Assembly (NCBI GenBank): GCA_002127295.1 | Contig: NFUV01000002.1 | Coordinates: 620,001-684,000, forward strand | DNA length: 64,000 bases | Source: Chitinophagaceae bacterium IBVUCB2 | GTDB taxonomy: Bacteria > Bacteroidota > Bacteroidia > Chitinophagales > Chitinophagaceae | Direction of reading: 5' to 3' | Part shown: in pieces, positions 47,783 through 58,047 of the stretch | Position numbering within the stretch: position 1 is the first letter of the stretch | How the letters are laid out: the number at the start of each line of letters is the position of its first letter | The notes under the pieces: generated by a model | Told to the model about the DNA's origin: nothing | The model's input: the letters and a program-made list of their open reading frames with translations, nothing else | Database searches by the model: none | Position numbers and translations under genes: made by a program

Positions 47783-47855
47783 GCGGAAGTAGCTCATTTG
47801 GTAGAGCGGTAGCCTTCCAAGCTTCAGGTGGCCGGTTCGAGCCCGGTCTTCCGCT
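47783..47855 (+). tRNA. tRNA-Gly (UCC)
   Basis: Acceptor GCGGAAG/CTTCCGC, D-arm GCTC/GAGC, anticodon loop CTTCCAA giving TCC, T-loop TTCGAGC. One T-T mismatch in the anticodon stem. Confidence 0.95.
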
Positions 47856-47890
47856 CCAGTTTCTAATACTGCCTGCGACGGCAGTGAAAA

Positions 47891-47962
<72 letters not shown>

Positions 47963-48118
47963 CTAAGCTGGCAGGCAGCGATAGAAGTTTTCGACATATT
48001 GCTGAGTAGAGAACAGGAAGATGAAGAGTGCGACGCAACAAAAGCTGATAGTAGTAATGCTGCTGGCTTCATAGAATAAAAACAACAATTAGTAAAACAC
48101 AATTAAAAACCGATAACA

Positions 48119-49306
48119 ATGTCAAAAGAGACCTTTAAGAGGGACAAACCCCACGTAAACATTGGTACGATTGGTCACGTTGACCATGGTAAGACCACAT
48201 TGACTGCCGCAATTACAGAAGTTCTTTCTAAGAGAGGCCTGGCGACAGCTAAAAAATATGATGATATTGATGGAGCTCCTGAAGAAAAAGAAAGGGGTAT
48301 TACTATCAATACAGCTCACGTTGAGTACCAAACTGATACTCGTCACTATGCACACGTTGACTGTCCTGGTCACGCTGACTATGTGAAGAACATGATTACT
48401 GGTGCTGCTCAGATGGACGGTGCTATCCTTGTAGTTGCCGCTACTGACGGACCTATGCCTCAAACTAAAGAACACATCCTTTTGGCTCGCCAGGTAGGTG
48501 TACCAACAATGGTTGTGTTTATGAATAAAGTTGACTTGGTAGAAGATCCTGAATTATTGGAATTGGTTGAAATGGAAATCCGTGAAGAGCTTACTAAGCG
48601 TGGCTTTGACGGTGACAACACTCCAATCATCAAAGGTTCTGCAACTGGCGCATTAGCTGGTGAAGAAAAATGGATCGGTGCTATCACTGAGTTGATGGAT
48701 GCTGTGGATTCTTATATCCCATTGCCTCCTCGCCCGGTTGATCTTCCGTTCTTGATGTCTGTGGAAGATGTATTCTCTATCACTGGTCGTGGTACTGTTG
48801 CTACTGGCCGTATCGAAAGAGGTCGTATCAAAGTTGGTGAAGCAGTTGAGATCGTTGGTTTGCAGGAAACTCCACTTAACTCAGTATGTACTGGTGTTGA
48901 GATGTTCCGCAAATTGTTGGATGAAGGAGAAGCTGGAGATAATGCAGGTCTGTTATTACGTGGTATTGAGAAAACTCAAATCCGTCGTGGTATGGTTATC
49001 TGTAAACCAGGTTCTATCACTCCACACACTGATTTCAAAGGAGAAGTTTACGTATTGAGCAAAGATGAGGGTGGACGTCACACTCCATTCTTCCAGAAAT
49101 ACCGTCCTCAGTTCTACTTCCGTACTACGGACGTAACTGGAGAGGTTGAGTTAGCTCCGGGTACTGAAATGGTTATGCCTGGTGATAATACCTCAATCAC
49201 TGTTAAATTGATCCAGCCGATCGCAATGGAAAAAGGTTTGAAATTTGCGATTCGTGAAGGTGGCCGTACCGTAGGTGCAGGTCAGGTTACTGAGATCATT
49301 AAGTAA
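48119..49306 (+). CDS. tuf: Elongation factor Tu
   Basis: 395 residues, GTPase that brings aminoacyl-tRNA to the ribosome. GHVDHGKT at 19-26, [12 protein letters not shown] and NKVDLVED are the G motifs, followed by the two beta-barrel domains. Codon use is noticeably cleaner than in neighbouring accessory genes, as expected for a highly expressed gene. No SD before the ATG. It follows the four tRNAs and precedes tRNA-Trp, a very conserved order. Confidence 0.99.
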   Translation: MSKETFKRDKPHVNIGTIGHVDHGKTTLTAAITEVLSKRGLATAKKYDDIDGAPEEKERGITINTAHVEYQTDTRHYAHVDCPGHADYVKNMITGAAQMDGAILVVAATDGPMPQTKEHILLARQVGVPTMVVFMNKVDLVEDPELLELVEMEIREELTKRGFDGDNTPIIKGSATGALAGEEKWIGAITELMDAVDSYIPLPPRPVDLPFLMSVEDVFSITGRGTVATGRIERGRIKVGEAVEIVGLQETPLNSVCTGVEMFRKLLDEGEAGDNAGLLLRGIEKTQIRRGMVICKPGSITPHTDFKGEVYVLSKDEGGRHTPFFQKYRPQFYFRTTDVTGEVELAPGTEMVMPGDNTSITVKLIQPIAMEKGLKFAIREGGRTVGAGQVTEIIK

Positions 49307-49331
49307 TAAAAGTAGATAGCTCGAAGTTTTT

Positions 49332-49416
49332 AGCTGATAGCCTGAAAATTTCACAGTAAAAAGTTATCTTTGAAAAATAATGCTAGAAGCTATTGGCCTA
49401 ACCGCTAATAGCTTTT
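49332..49416. repeat. AGCT-rich quasi-repeat downstream of tuf
   Basis: A 20-base element at 49332-49351 resembles one at 25482-25501 (about 16 of 20 bases). A hairpin AAGCTATT/AATAGCTT (49387-49394, 49407-49414) follows, with only a weak T-tract. It may attenuate tuf transcription before tRNA-Trp, but this is uncertain. Confidence 0.45.
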
Positions 49417-49425
49417 AGCTTTCAT

Positions 49426-49496
49426 ACGGGCATGGTGCAACGGTAGCATACGGGTCTCCAAAACCTTTGATCTGGGTTCGAATCCTAGTGCCCGTG
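49426..49496 (+). tRNA. tRNA-Trp (CCA)
   Basis: Acceptor ACGGGCA/TGCCCGT, D-arm GTGC/GCAT, anticodon loop CTCCAAA giving CCA, T-loop TTCGAAT. Discriminator G, as usual for tRNA-Trp. No encoded 3' CCA. Confidence 0.95.
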
Positions 49497-49560
49497 CTGA
49501 TTAAGTTTGAAGTTTTATAAACAACAAACTGTAATGGCTGAACAATAAACATTGAATTTT

Positions 49561-49755
49561 ATGATCAAGATTGCTAATTATTTTAAGGAGTCTTATAAAG
49601 AGCTGACAGAGAAAGTAACCTGGCCTACCTGGCCTCAGTTACAGCAATCAACTATGATTGTGCTGGCTGCTACCATTGTAATCACTTTCGTAGTGCTTGG
49701 AATGGATACCGCAATCGGTAATGCCTTGAAGCTTTTTTATAATCAACTTTACTAA
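49561..49755 (+). CDS. secE: Preprotein translocase subunit SecE
   Basis: 64 residues from the ATG at 49561; an in-frame TTG at 49552 is less likely. The single-helix short SecE form: amphipathic KESYKELTEKVTWPTW then membrane helix (IVLAATIVITFVVLGMD). SecE clamps SecY in the Sec translocon. Located between tRNA-Trp and nusG with 6 bases to the latter. Confidence 0.95.
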   Translation: MIKIANYFKESYKELTEKVTWPTWPQLQQSTMIVLAATIVITFVVLGMDTAIGNALKLFYNQLY

Positions 49756-49761
49756 GAGGTC

Positions 49762-50349
49762 ATGGAAGCAACAACGAATAATACAACTACTGAAAACACT
49801 CAGCAGCAGGATACCAAATGGTTTGTGCTGCGGGTAGTGAGCGGTAAAGAAAAAAAAGTAAAAGAGTATCTCGATAAAGAGGTGTCTCGTGGCGGTTGGA
49901 CGCAGGTTAAACAAGTTTTTTTACCTGTTGAAAAGGTGTATAAAGTTGCGAATGGCAAAAAAGTAATGCGGGAAAGAAACTACTATCCTGGTTATGTAAT
50001 GATTGAAATTGCTGATGGCAAATTAAATGATGATTTAAGAGACATTATCAAGAATACAACTAACGTAATTCATTTCTTAGGAAAGGAAAACCCAATTGCA
50101 CTTCGCAAAGCTGAAGTAAATAAAATGTTGGGTAAAATGGATGAAATGGCTGAGGCTGGTGGATTGAGCATGAGTGAGCCTTTCATAGTTGGAGAAACTA
50201 TCAAGATCATTGAAGGTGCATTCAACGACTTCAACGGAATTATTGAAGAAGTGAATGACGAAAAGAAAAAACTGAAAGTGTCGGTGAAAATATTTGGTCG
50301 TTCTCAACCTGTGGAATTGACTTATATGCAAGTAGAGAAAGTGAGCTAA
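49762..50349 (+). CDS. nusG: Transcription termination/antitermination protein NusG
   Basis: 195 residues. NGN domain (about 20-125; KWFVLRVVSGKEKKVKEYL, PGYVMIE) and C-terminal KOW domain (about 140-195; GETIKIIEGAFNDFNGIIEEV). Binds RNA polymerase and couples it to Rho or ribosomes. Followed by a strong terminator that separates secE-nusG from rplK. Confidence 0.97.
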   Translation: MEATTNNTTTENTQQQDTKWFVLRVVSGKEKKVKEYLDKEVSRGGWTQVKQVFLPVEKVYKVANGKKVMRERNYYPGYVMIEIADGKLNDDLRDIIKNTTNVIHFLGKENPIALRKAEVNKMLGKMDEMAEAGGLSMSEPFIVGETIKIIEGAFNDFNGIIEEVNDEKKKLKVSVKIFGRSQPVELTYMQVEKVS

Positions 50350-50369
50350 TAAATACTTTAAAATATTGT

Positions 50370-50399
50370 AAGCCAGCACTGTAGAGTGCTGGCTTTTTT
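50370..50399 (+). terminator. Rho-independent terminator of nusG
   Basis: AAGCCAGCACT/AGTGCTGGCTT 11-bp perfect stem, GTAG loop, T-run. 20 bases after the nusG stop. Confidence 0.93.
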
Positions 50400-50457
50400 C
50401 TTGCTGATTAACAAGGATATTTTTTAGTATTCAGTACAAATTCTTGATAATTACCCT

Positions 50458-50465
50458 TACCTTTG
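50458..50465 (+). promoter_or_regulatory. TAnnTTTG -7 box of the rplK operon
   Basis: TACCTTTG, exact match, between the nusG terminator and rplK. It leaves a leader of roughly 145 bases, long enough for an L1-binding site. Confidence 0.6.
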
Positions 50466-50617
50466 CCGCCCCAATTAGTTCTTTTTATCCGTTCTAGTTT
50501 TACATAAAGCAAAACAAACACGGGGCTGTTTAGCTGAAAGCTTTGACAGTCAATTGAATTTGGGAGACCAAGTAGTCCTGGAGACGAAAAGTCGTTAACA
50601 CCAAAAAAGATAAAAAA

Positions 50618-51061
50618 ATGGCAAAAGAAATCGGCGGCTATGTAAAGCTGCAGTGTAAAGGTGGCCAGGCTAATCCCGCACCTCCAATCGGTCCTGCTCT
50701 GGGTTCCAAGGGTATCAACATCATGGAATTCTGCAAACAGTTCAATGCTAGAACGCAGGACAAACAAGGGAAAGTAATCCCTGTATTAATCACAGTTTAT
50801 ACGGACAAGAGTTTTGACTTCGTTTTAAAAACTCCACCTGCAGCTATTCAGCTGATGGAAGCCGCTAAAATTCAAAAGGGTTCCAAAGAAAGTAACCGTG
50901 CAAAAGTTGGTAAAGTAAATTGGGATCAGGTAAAGGCTATTGCTGAAGATAAAATGCCTGACCTGAACTGCTTTACTATTGAAAGTGCCATGAAAATGGT
51001 AGCAGGTACTGCACGCAGCATGGGACTTAACGTAGAAGGAAAAGCCCCTTGGGAAAACTAA
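50618..51061 (+). CDS. rplK: 50S ribosomal protein uL11
   Basis: 147 residues. N-terminal [20 protein letters not shown] with the flexible proline-rich hinge and C-terminal rRNA-binding domain ending in [10 protein letters not shown]. Part of the GTPase centre of the ribosome. Starts 25 bases before rplA; no SD. Confidence 0.98.
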   Translation: MAKEIGGYVKLQCKGGQANPAPPIGPALGSKGINIMEFCKQFNARTQDKQGKVIPVLITVYTDKSFDFVLKTPPAAIQLMEAAKIQKGSKESNRAKVGKVNWDQVKAIAEDKMPDLNCFTIESAMKMVAGTARSMGLNVEGKAPWEN

Positions 51062-51086
51062 TTAAAGAACCCTTAAACGAATTAAA

Positions 51087-51782
51087 ATGGCATTCATTAG
51101 TAAAAAAAGAAAAGTTGTAAATCCAAAAGTGGATGGCAATAAAGCATATACTTTAAAAGAAGCATCTGCATTGGTAAAAAGTATTACCACTTGCAAATTC
51201 GATGCATCTGTGGACTTACACATCCGTTTGGGTGTTGATCCTAAAAAAGCAGACCAGGCAATCCGTGGTACTGTATCTCTTCCTCACGGAACTGGTAAAA
51301 CAAAAACTGTATTGGTTCTTTGTCCTCCTGATAAAGAAGCTGAAGCAAAAGCAGCAGGTGCTGACTATGTTGGCCTTGATGAGTATGTAACAAAGATCGA
51401 AGGCGGTTGGGTAGATGTTGATGTTATCATCGCTACTCCATCTGTAATGCCTAAGATCGGTAAATTAGGTAAAGTGTTAGGTCCTCGTAACTTGATGCCG
51501 AATCCTAAAACTGGTACTGTTACAAACGATGTAGCAAATGCTATCAACGATGTAAAAGGTGGTAAGATCGCTTTCAAAGTTGATAAAGTAGGTATCATCC
51601 ATGCTTCTATTGGTCGTGTAAGCTTTACACCGGAAAAAATTGCAGAGAACAGCCTTGAGTTGATCAACGCAATTTTGAAAGCAAAGCCATCTTCTTCTAA
51701 AGGAACTTATGTAAGAGGAGTTAGTATGGCCAGCTCAATGAGCCCTGGTATTACTATTGACGCAAAAGCATTTGTTCACTAA
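51087..51782 (+). CDS. rplA: 50S ribosomal protein uL1
   Basis: 231 residues, standard L1 length with [16 protein letters not shown] and [13 protein letters not shown]. Forms the L1 stalk and in many bacteria represses the rplK-rplA mRNA by binding its leader. Confidence 0.98.
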   Translation: MAFISKKRKVVNPKVDGNKAYTLKEASALVKSITTCKFDASVDLHIRLGVDPKKADQAIRGTVSLPHGTGKTKTVLVLCPPDKEAEAKAAGADYVGLDEYVTKIEGGWVDVDVIIATPSVMPKIGKLGKVLGPRNLMPNPKTGTVTNDVANAINDVKGGKIAFKVDKVGIIHASIGRVSFTPEKIAENSLELINAILKAKPSSSKGTYVRGVSMASSMSPGITIDAKAFVH

Positions 51783-51831
51783 GCTGAACTTTAGAAGAAA
51801 CAATTAAAACGAACAGTCAAAACTTTATAAA

Positions 51832-52365
51832 ATGACTAAAGATCAAAAAAACGAAGTGATTGAATTGCTGAAAGGCAAATTCTCTCAATACAATAACTTC
51901 TACGTTGCAGATACAGAATCTCTGACGGTAGCTCAAGTTGGCAAATTACGCCGTGCTTGTTTTAGCAAAGACGTAGAAATGAAAGTGGCCAAGAACACTC
52001 TCATTAAAAAAGCACTGGAATCATTAGACAGCGAAAAATATGCAGGTGTTTACGACTCATTGCATAAAGTAACGGCATTGATGTTTTCTGAAAACCCTAA
52101 AGATCCTGCGTTGATCATAAGTTCTTTCCGTAAAGAAAGCAACGGTGAAAAACCAGTATTGAAAGCTGCATTTATTAATGGTGATATTTACACTGGTGAT
52201 AACCAATTGAAAGCTCTTACTCAGATCAAAACTAAGAATGAGCTTATCGGTGAAGTTATCGGCTTGTTACAATCTCCTGCGAAGAGAGTATTGGCAGCTT
52301 TATTACATCATCATGAGCAGAAAGCTGGTGGTGCTGAAGTAGCGGCTGAAGCGGCAGCAGAATAA
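51832..52365 (+). CDS. rplJ: 50S ribosomal protein uL10
   Basis: 177 residues. The RNA-binding domain ([20 protein letters not shown]) is followed by the helix that carries L7/L12 dimers. An alanine- and glutamate-rich C-terminus ([11 protein letters not shown]). 49 bases after rplA. Confidence 0.97.
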   Translation: MTKDQKNEVIELLKGKFSQYNNFYVADTESLTVAQVGKLRRACFSKDVEMKVAKNTLIKKALESLDSEKYAGVYDSLHKVTALMFSENPKDPALIISSFRKESNGEKPVLKAAFINGDIYTGDNQLKALTQIKTKNELIGEVIGLLQSPAKRVLAALLHHHEQKAGGAEVAAEAAAE

Positions 52366-52484
52366 TTTTATTTCATTGCGCAAGCAATTTAAATAACAAC
52401 CCAGGCCTGAGGGTAAACAAAGGCAATTTTTTTAATAACTCCGCCGGAGTCAAAAACAATGAAGGCGGAAAAAATTTAAATCAA

Positions 52485-52859
52485 ATGGCAGACGTAAAAG
52501 CATTAGCAGAAGGCCTAGTAGCCTTAACAGTTAAAGAAGTTCAGGAATTAGCTGACTTCTTAAAATCAGAATACGGCATCGAACCAGCAGCAGCTGCAGT
52601 TGTAATGGCAGCAGGTGGTGGCGAAGGCGCAGCAGCAGTAGAAGAGAAGACTTCATTTAACGTAGTATTGAAGAGCGGTGGTGCTTCTAAATTAGGCGTA
52701 GTTAAAATCGTAAAAGATTTAACTGGCTTAGGATTGAAAGAAGCTAAAGATCTGGTTGACGGCGCACCTAAGAACATCAAAGAAGGTGTATCTAAAGCAG
52801 AAGCTGAAGATATCGCAGCTAAATTGAAAGAAGCTGGTGCAGATGTTGAGATCGCTTAA
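52485..52859 (+). CDS. rplL: 50S ribosomal protein bL12 (L7/L12)
   Basis: 124 residues. N-terminal dimerisation helices, alanine-rich hinge, and C-terminal domain with [20 protein letters not shown], which contacts translation GTPases. 119 bases after rplJ. The spacer has a palindromic ACTCCG/CGGAGT element near 52440. Followed by a strong terminator. Confidence 0.98.
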   Translation: MADVKALAEGLVALTVKEVQELADFLKSEYGIEPAAAAVVMAAGGGEGAAAVEEKTSFNVVLKSGGASKLGVVKIVKDLTGLGLKEAKDLVDGAPKNIKEGVSKAEAEDIAAKLKEAGADVEIA

Positions 52860-52880
52860 TTCTGTAACTGAATAAATTTT

Positions 52881-52911
52881 AAAACCCTTTGCTTTTGCAG
52901 AGGGTTTTTTA
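52881..52911 (+). terminator. Rho-independent terminator of rplL
   Basis: Stem AAACCCTTTGC/GCAGAGGGTTT with one T-G pair, TTTT loop and six T. The T-run reaches the stop codon of the convergent ComEA-like gene. Confidence 0.9.
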
Positions 52912-53877
52912 TTGCACTATTAGGTAAGGGGCAATTTTATTATAAACCTCATCGGTTACCGCCATTACTTTCTTTACATCTTCCACTTTTGTAAAAGAAC
53001 CATGTTGATTACGATAAGCAATAATAGGATTAGCTAAACTGTATTTGATGTAAGGATGTGTTTTCATCTCATCCACCGTTGAAGTATTAATATTGATTTT
53101 CCTGACAGAGCCATTTTCCAACTTCAGATATTGCTTAATTTTTTGAAAAGTAGAATCGGGTAAACCGAAAGTTTCCCCTACCTGGTTGATTGAATAAAAG
53201 CCACCAAGCTTATCTCTGAAATTAATTATCCGTGCTGCCAGTTTACTACCAATGCCCGGTAATGCAATGAATGCAGTAGTGTCAGCAATATTAACATCAA
53301 CAATTGCATAGCGGGGCGTATAGGTTTTGGGAGAAGTATTTGTCGGTGTATTATTCTCAGCATAATTCTTATTGTCGCCTGTAGATTCGATTTTGATGTA
53401 AGGTGCTATTCGTTCATATTCATTGGGAAACAAACCATAAATTCTTTGTACATCTTCAGGCTTTCTAAATTTGCCACCTTTATTCAAATAGTTCAAAATA
53501 GTACCTATTGTTTTTTCCCGAAGCCCTAACTTCTTCCAGCCTTCAGCAGAAATAGTATTGGGATCGAAATAGAATAACTCTCCTTGCGGTTCTCCGTAAT
53601 ACTTGTTTTTGGTTCTATCGTATTGGTAGTAGTTGCTATTATTATCATCGAGGTGCTGGCCAGTTTGCTGATAATTATTGATGGTATCAGTAGTTTCTAG
53701 CTTCTTCATGGCGACTATCCAACTGGTATCAGCTGCCGAAGCCTTTGCTGGAGTATTCCTGATAAATGCTTTTGGTAAAAAGAAGATGCTTACAATGAAG
53801 AGAACAATCCCAACGACACCTATCCTTTCCTTTCTTGTAAAGGTGAAATAATCGCTAAGTAATTCCTTCCAGGCCAT
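52909..53877 (-). CDS. ComEA-like helix-hairpin-helix protein
   Basis: 322 residues. An N-terminal cytoplasmic segment and one membrane helix (about residues 18-36) lead to a soluble part with three HhH-like units: FDPNTISAEGWKKLG near 103, VDVNIADTTAFIALPGIG near 195 and ININTSTVDEMKTHPYI near 265. ComEA-type HhH domains bind DNA without sequence preference during uptake or repair. It lies on the minus strand between rplL and rpoB and so splits the classical rplL-rpoBC unit. Confidence 0.87.
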   Translation of the reverse strand: MAWKELLSDYFTFTRKERIGVVGIVLFIVSIFFLPKAFIRNTPAKASAADTSWIVAMKKLETTDTINNYQQTGQHLDDNNSNYYQYDRTKNKYYGEPQGELFYFDPNTISAEGWKKLGLREKTIGTILNYLNKGGKFRKPEDVQRIYGLFPNEYERIAPYIKIESTGDNKNYAENNTPTNTSPKTYTPRYAIVDVNIADTTAFIALPGIGSKLAARIINFRDKLGGFYSINQVGETFGLPDSTFQKIKQYLKLENGSVRKININTSTVDEMKTHPYIKYSLANPIIAYRNQHGSFTKVEDVKKVMAVTDEVYNKIAPYLIVQ

Positions 53878-53968
53878 GAAGAATTTTGCTTCAAAATACA
53901 GTATTCAAGGGGTCTCAAAAATGCCCCATTAGTGGTATTTTGGCCGGGTTATTGTTGGCAAATTTTTC

Positions 53969-53998
53969 TTGTTTAAGAAGTATAAATCCCTACCTTTG
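53969..53998 (+). promoter_or_regulatory. Promoter of rpoBC (TTG-19-TACCTTTG)
   Basis: TTG at 53969-53971, 19 bases, then TACCTTTG at 53991-53998: both halves of the Bacteroidota sigma-A promoter. It is the best promoter match in the window and leaves a leader of roughly 135 bases before the rpoB ATG. Confidence 0.75.
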
Positions 53999-54140
53999 CC
54001 ATCCTTTATTTTGGCCAAATATATTTTGACATCCCAAATCATGTGTAAGTAGTTGACTTTCATTGGTTTTCATTTTTAATAAATGATGACCTGTGAGTGA
54101 TTTGTTATGTCTTGAACGTTGTAAAACCGGTATTACGCAT

Positions 54141-57100
54141 ATGTCTTCAACTAAAGTGAACTCAAGAGTGGATTTCGGTAAGATTAAGCACCTGGCTGAA
54201 GCCCCAGATCTACTCGAAGTGCAAATTCAGTCTTTTAAAGAGTTTTTCCAGTTAGAAACCACACCCGACAAACGCAACATTGAAGGTTTGTTCCGTGTGT
54301 TTAAAGAAAATTTTCCGATCACTGATACCCGGAACATTTTCGTATTGGAATTCTTAGACTATTTTATTGATCCGCCCCGCTACACTATTGAAGAGTGTAT
54401 GGAACGTGGATTGACTTACGCTGTTCCTCTTAAAGCCAAACTTCGTTTGAGCTGTAACGATGAGGAGCATGTGGACTTTCAAACAATTGTTCAGGACGTA
54501 TTCTTGGGTAACATCCCTTACATGACTCCCCGTGGTACTTTCGTTATCAACGGAGCTGAAAGGGTAGTAGTATCACAGTTACACCGTTCACCTGGTGTAT
54601 TCTTTGGTCAGTCTGTTCACCCGAATGGTACAAAAATTTACTCTGCAAGGGTTATTCCTTTTAAAGGAGCCTGGATGGAGTTTGCTACAGACATCAATAA
54701 TGTGATGTACGCATACATTGACCGTAAGAAAAAATTCCCGGTTACAACTTTACTTCGTTCTATCGGTTACGAAACAGACAAGGATATCCTTGAATTGTTT
54801 GGTATGGCTGATGAAGTAAAAACAGATAAAAAATCATTACAAAAATATATCGGCAAAAGATTAGCTGCCCGTGTACTTCGTACCTGGGTAGAAGATTTTG
54901 TGGACGAAGATACCGGCGAGGTAGTTTCTATCGAAAGAAACGAAATCGTAATGGAAAGAGATACTGTGTTAGACGAAGAAGGTATCGATACTATTTCTGA
55001 GATGGATGTGAAGAGCATCTTTATTCAGAGAGAAGATGTGGGTGGTGATTATGCAATCATCTACAATACATTGAATAAGGATACTTCTAACAGTGAGCTG
55101 GAAGCGGTTCAGTTCATCTATCGCCAGCTTCGTGGAGCTGATGCGCCGGATAATGAAACTGCCCGTGGTATCATTGATAAATTATTCTTCAGCGATAAAC
55201 GTTATGACCTCGGCGAAGTTGGTCGTTACAAAATCAACCGTAAGCTAAATGTTGATTTGCCATTGCAGAAGAAGACGTTGACGAAAGAAGATATTATTTT
55301 AATCATCAAGTATCTTGTTCGCTTAACCAATGGTAAAGCAGAGATTGATGATATCGATCACTTGAGCAATCGTCGTGTACGTACTGTGGGTGAACAATTA
55401 TATGCTCAATTCGGTGTGGGTCTTGCCCGTATGGCAAGAACAATCCGTGAGAGAATGAACGTTAGAGATAACGAGGTATTTACTCCGGTTGACTTGATTA
55501 ACGCAAGAACACTTTCTTCAGTTATCAATTCATTCTTTGGAACATCTCAGTTATCCCAGTTCCTGGATCAAACGAATCCATTATCAGAGATTACTCACAA
55601 ACGTCGTATCTCAGCACTCGGGCCAGGTGGTTTGAGTCGTGAAAGAGCAGGTTTCGAGGTTCGTGACGTACACTATTCTCACTATGGTCGTTTGTGTACA
55701 ATTGAAACACCGGAAGGTCCAAACATTGGTTTGATATCTACACTTTGTGTACATGCGAAGATCAATGACATGGGCTTTATCGAAACTCCATATCGTAAAG
55801 TGCATGATGCAAAAGTAAGCAAGGAGTTAACCTACTTGAGTGCTGAAGAAGAAGATTTAGCAAAAATTGCACAGGCAAATACACCGCTGGATGAAAAAGG
55901 CAACTTTACAGAAGAGAAAATTGTAAGTCGTGAGACTGGCGATTTCCCAATTCTTGATAAAGGCGATGTTGAATTTATGGACGTTGCTCCCAACCAGATT
56001 GTTGGTTTGAGTGCTTCATTAATTCCCTTCCTTGAGCATGATGATGCTAACCGTGCATTGATGGGATCAAACATGCAACGTCAGGCTGTTCCATTGTTAC
56101 GTCCTGATGTACCTATCGTAGGTACAGGGTTGGAAGCAAAAGCAGCAAGAGATGCAAGAATTCAAATTCACGCAGATGGTAATGGTGTGGTTGAATTTGT
56201 TGATGCAAACGAAATCCATGTTCGTTACGATCGTGAAGCAGAAGAAAAATTAGTAAGCTTTGAAGACGACTTAGTTGTTTACAGACTTACCAAATTCATA
56301 AAAACAAACCAGGAAACTTGTATTAACCTGAATCCAGCTGTTAAGAAGGGTCAGAAAGTTAAGAAAGGTGATTTCTTAACTGAAGGTTATGCAACACAGA
56401 ATGGTGAGATAGCGCTGGGTAAAAACCTGAAAGTGGCATTCATGCCTTGGAAAGGTTACAACTTTGAGGATGCTATCGTTATCAGCGAAAGAGTAGTTAA
56501 AGAAGATATGTTTACTTCTGTTCACATTTCAGAATATGAATTGGAAGTAAGAGATACTAAACTGGGCGAAGAGGAATTGACTCCAGATATTCCAAACGTA
56601 TCGGAAGAAGCTACTAAAGATTTGGATGAGAATGGTATTATCAGAATTGGCGCACAAGTAAAAGAAGGTGATATATTAATTGGTAAGATCACACCGAAAG
56701 GAGAATCTGACCCAACACCGGAAGAAAAATTACTTCGTGCAATCTTTGGTGATAAAGCTGGTGATGCAAAAGATGCTTCATTGAAAGCTCCAAACGGAGT
56801 TGAAGGTGTGGTAATCGGCAAGAAACTTTTCCAGAGAGCCAAGAAAGATAAGAATGGCAAAGTGAGAGAGAAGGCAATGATCGAGAAGTTGGAGAAGATG
56901 CATGAGAAGAATGAAAATGATTTAATGGAAGTGTTGCTGGAAAAACTTTCTACGCTTCTTGCTAATCATACTTCTGCTGGTGTAGGAAACAACTTTGGTG
57001 AAATACAAATTGGCAAAGGTGCTAAGTTCACTGAGAAAAATCTCCGTGGCCTTGATTATGCTAACATCAATCCATTAGGTTGGACAGGCGACAAAAAAGT

Positions 57101-57941
57101 TGATGACCAGGTTAATATTTTATTGCACAACTACAATATCAAGTTCAACGAAGAATTAGGGCGTTATAAGAGAGAGAAATTCAACATCAGCATTGGTGAT
57201 GAATTACCTGCAGGTGTGTTGAAACTGGCTAAAGTTTATCTCGCTGTAAAACGTAAGTTGAAAGTAGGTGATAAAATGGCTGGACGTCACGGTAATAAAG
57301 GTATTGTTGCTAAGATCGTTCGTGCAGAAGATATGCCGTTCCTGGAAGACGGAACACCTGTTGATGTTGTCTTGAATCCATTGGGTGTACCTAGTCGTAT
57401 GAACCTCGGACAGATTTATGAAACAATCCTTGGATGGACTGGTGAAAAATTGGGATTGAAATTCTCTACTCCAATTTTCGATGGTGCTTCTGTGGATGAA
57501 ATAGCCGGATATTGTAAAGATGCCAACATACCAATGTATGGTCACACATACTTGTATGATGGTGAAACAGGAGAAAAATTCCACCAGAAAGCAACCGTGG
57601 GTATCATATATGTAATTAAACTTCACCACATGGTCGATGATAAGATGCATGCCCGTTCAATCGGACCATACAGTTTGATCACACAACAACCGTTGGGTGG
57701 TAAGGCTCAGTTCGGAGGTCAGCGTTTTGGTGAGATGGAGGTTTGGGCACTCGAGGCTTATGGTGCATCAAACATTCTTCAGGAATTATTGACACTGAAA
57801 TCGGATGATATTATTGGCCGTGCAAAAACCTACGAGGCAATTGTAAAAGGCGAAAATATTCCAAGACCAGGTGTACCTGAATCATTCAATGTATTGGTGC
57901 ATGAGCTGAGAGGCTTGGGTCTTGATCTGAAGTTCGAATAG
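54141..57941 (+). CDS. rpoB: DNA-directed RNA polymerase subunit beta
   Basis: 1266 residues from the ATG at 54141; the frame is open to an earlier GTG at 54093, but the extra 16 residues have no family look. It carries RIF-region residues around [12 protein letters not shown] and [14 protein letters not shown], plus the [12 protein letters not shown] motif, near residues 450-1060. Length and motifs match bacterial RpoB. Preceded by its own promoter; followed 106 bases later by rpoC. Confidence 0.99.
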   Translation: MSSTKVNSRVDFGKIKHLAEAPDLLEVQIQSFKEFFQLETTPDKRNIEGLFRVFKENFPITDTRNIFVLEFLDYFIDPPRYTIEECMERGLTYAVPLKAKLRLSCNDEEHVDFQTIVQDVFLGNIPYMTPRGTFVINGAERVVVSQLHRSPGVFFGQSVHPNGTKIYSARVIPFKGAWMEFATDINNVMYAYIDRKKKFPVTTLLRSIGYETDKDILELFGMADEVKTDKKSLQKYIGKRLAARVLRTWVEDFVDEDTGEVVSIERNEIVMERDTVLDEEGIDTISEMDVKSIFIQREDVGGDYAIIYNTLNKDTSNSELEAVQFIYRQLRGADAPDNETARGIIDKLFFSDKRYDLGEVGRYKINRKLNVDLPLQKKTLTKEDIILIIKYLVRLTNGKAEIDDIDHLSNRRVRTVGEQLYAQFGVGLARMARTIRERMNVRDNEVFTPVDLINARTLSSVINSFFGTSQLSQFLDQTNPLSEITHKRRISALGPGGLSRERAGFEVRDVHYSHYGRLCTIETPEGPNIGLISTLCVHAKINDMGFIETPYRKVHDAKVSKELTYLSAEEEDLAKIAQANTPLDEKGNFTEEKIVSRETGDFPILDKGDVEFMDVAPNQIVGLSASLIPFLEHDDANRALMGSNMQRQAVPLLRPDVPIVGTGLEAKAARDARIQIHADGNGVVEFVDANEIHVRYDREAEEKLVSFEDDLVVYRLTKFIKTNQETCINLNPAVKKGQKVKKGDFLTEGYATQNGEIALGKNLKVAFMPWKGYNFEDAIVISERVVKEDMFTSVHISEYELEVRDTKLGEEELTPDIPNVSEEATKDLDENGIIRIGAQVKEGDILIGKITPKGESDPTPEEKLLRAIFGDKAGDAKDASLKAPNGVEGVVIGKKLFQRAKKDKNGKVREKAMIEKLEKMHEKNENDLMEVLLEKLSTLLANHTSAGVGNNFGEIQIGKGAKFTEKNLRGLDYANINPLGWTGDKKVDDQVNILLHNYNIKFNEELGRYKREKFNISIGDELPAGVLKLAKVYLAVKRKLKVGDKMAGRHGNKGIVAKIVRAEDMPFLEDGTPVDVVLNPLGVPSRMNLGQIYETILGWTGEKLGLKFSTPIFDGASVDEIAGYCKDANIPMYGHTYLYDGETGEKFHQKATVGIIYVIKLHHMVDDKMHARSIGPYSLITQQPLGGKAQFGGQRFGEMEVWALEAYGASNILQELLTLKSDDIIGRAKTYEAIVKGENIPRPGVPESFNVLVHELRGLGLDLKFE

Positions 57942-58015
57942 TGAATAATGAATAGTGTGTGTTGAGTATGTTTCCGAAAGCTCAGAGCTCACTACCTAAT
58001 TAATCACTACTCACT
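57940..58015. repeat. Imperfect inverted repeat in the rpoB-rpoC spacer
   Basis: Left arm 57940-57954 and right arm 58001-58015 are complementary at 12 of 15 positions, with an AGCTCAGAGCTC element between. It could fold in the rpoBC transcript, but no T-run follows and it cannot be a full terminator. Confidence 0.4.
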
Positions 58016-58047
58016 TAAACAATTTTAAAAGAAACTAGAAACAATAA

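Noticed and set aside
54093-54140. GTG start 16 codons before the rpoB ATG
   Set aside because: The added residues do not look like RpoB; the ATG at 54141 gives the usual beginning.
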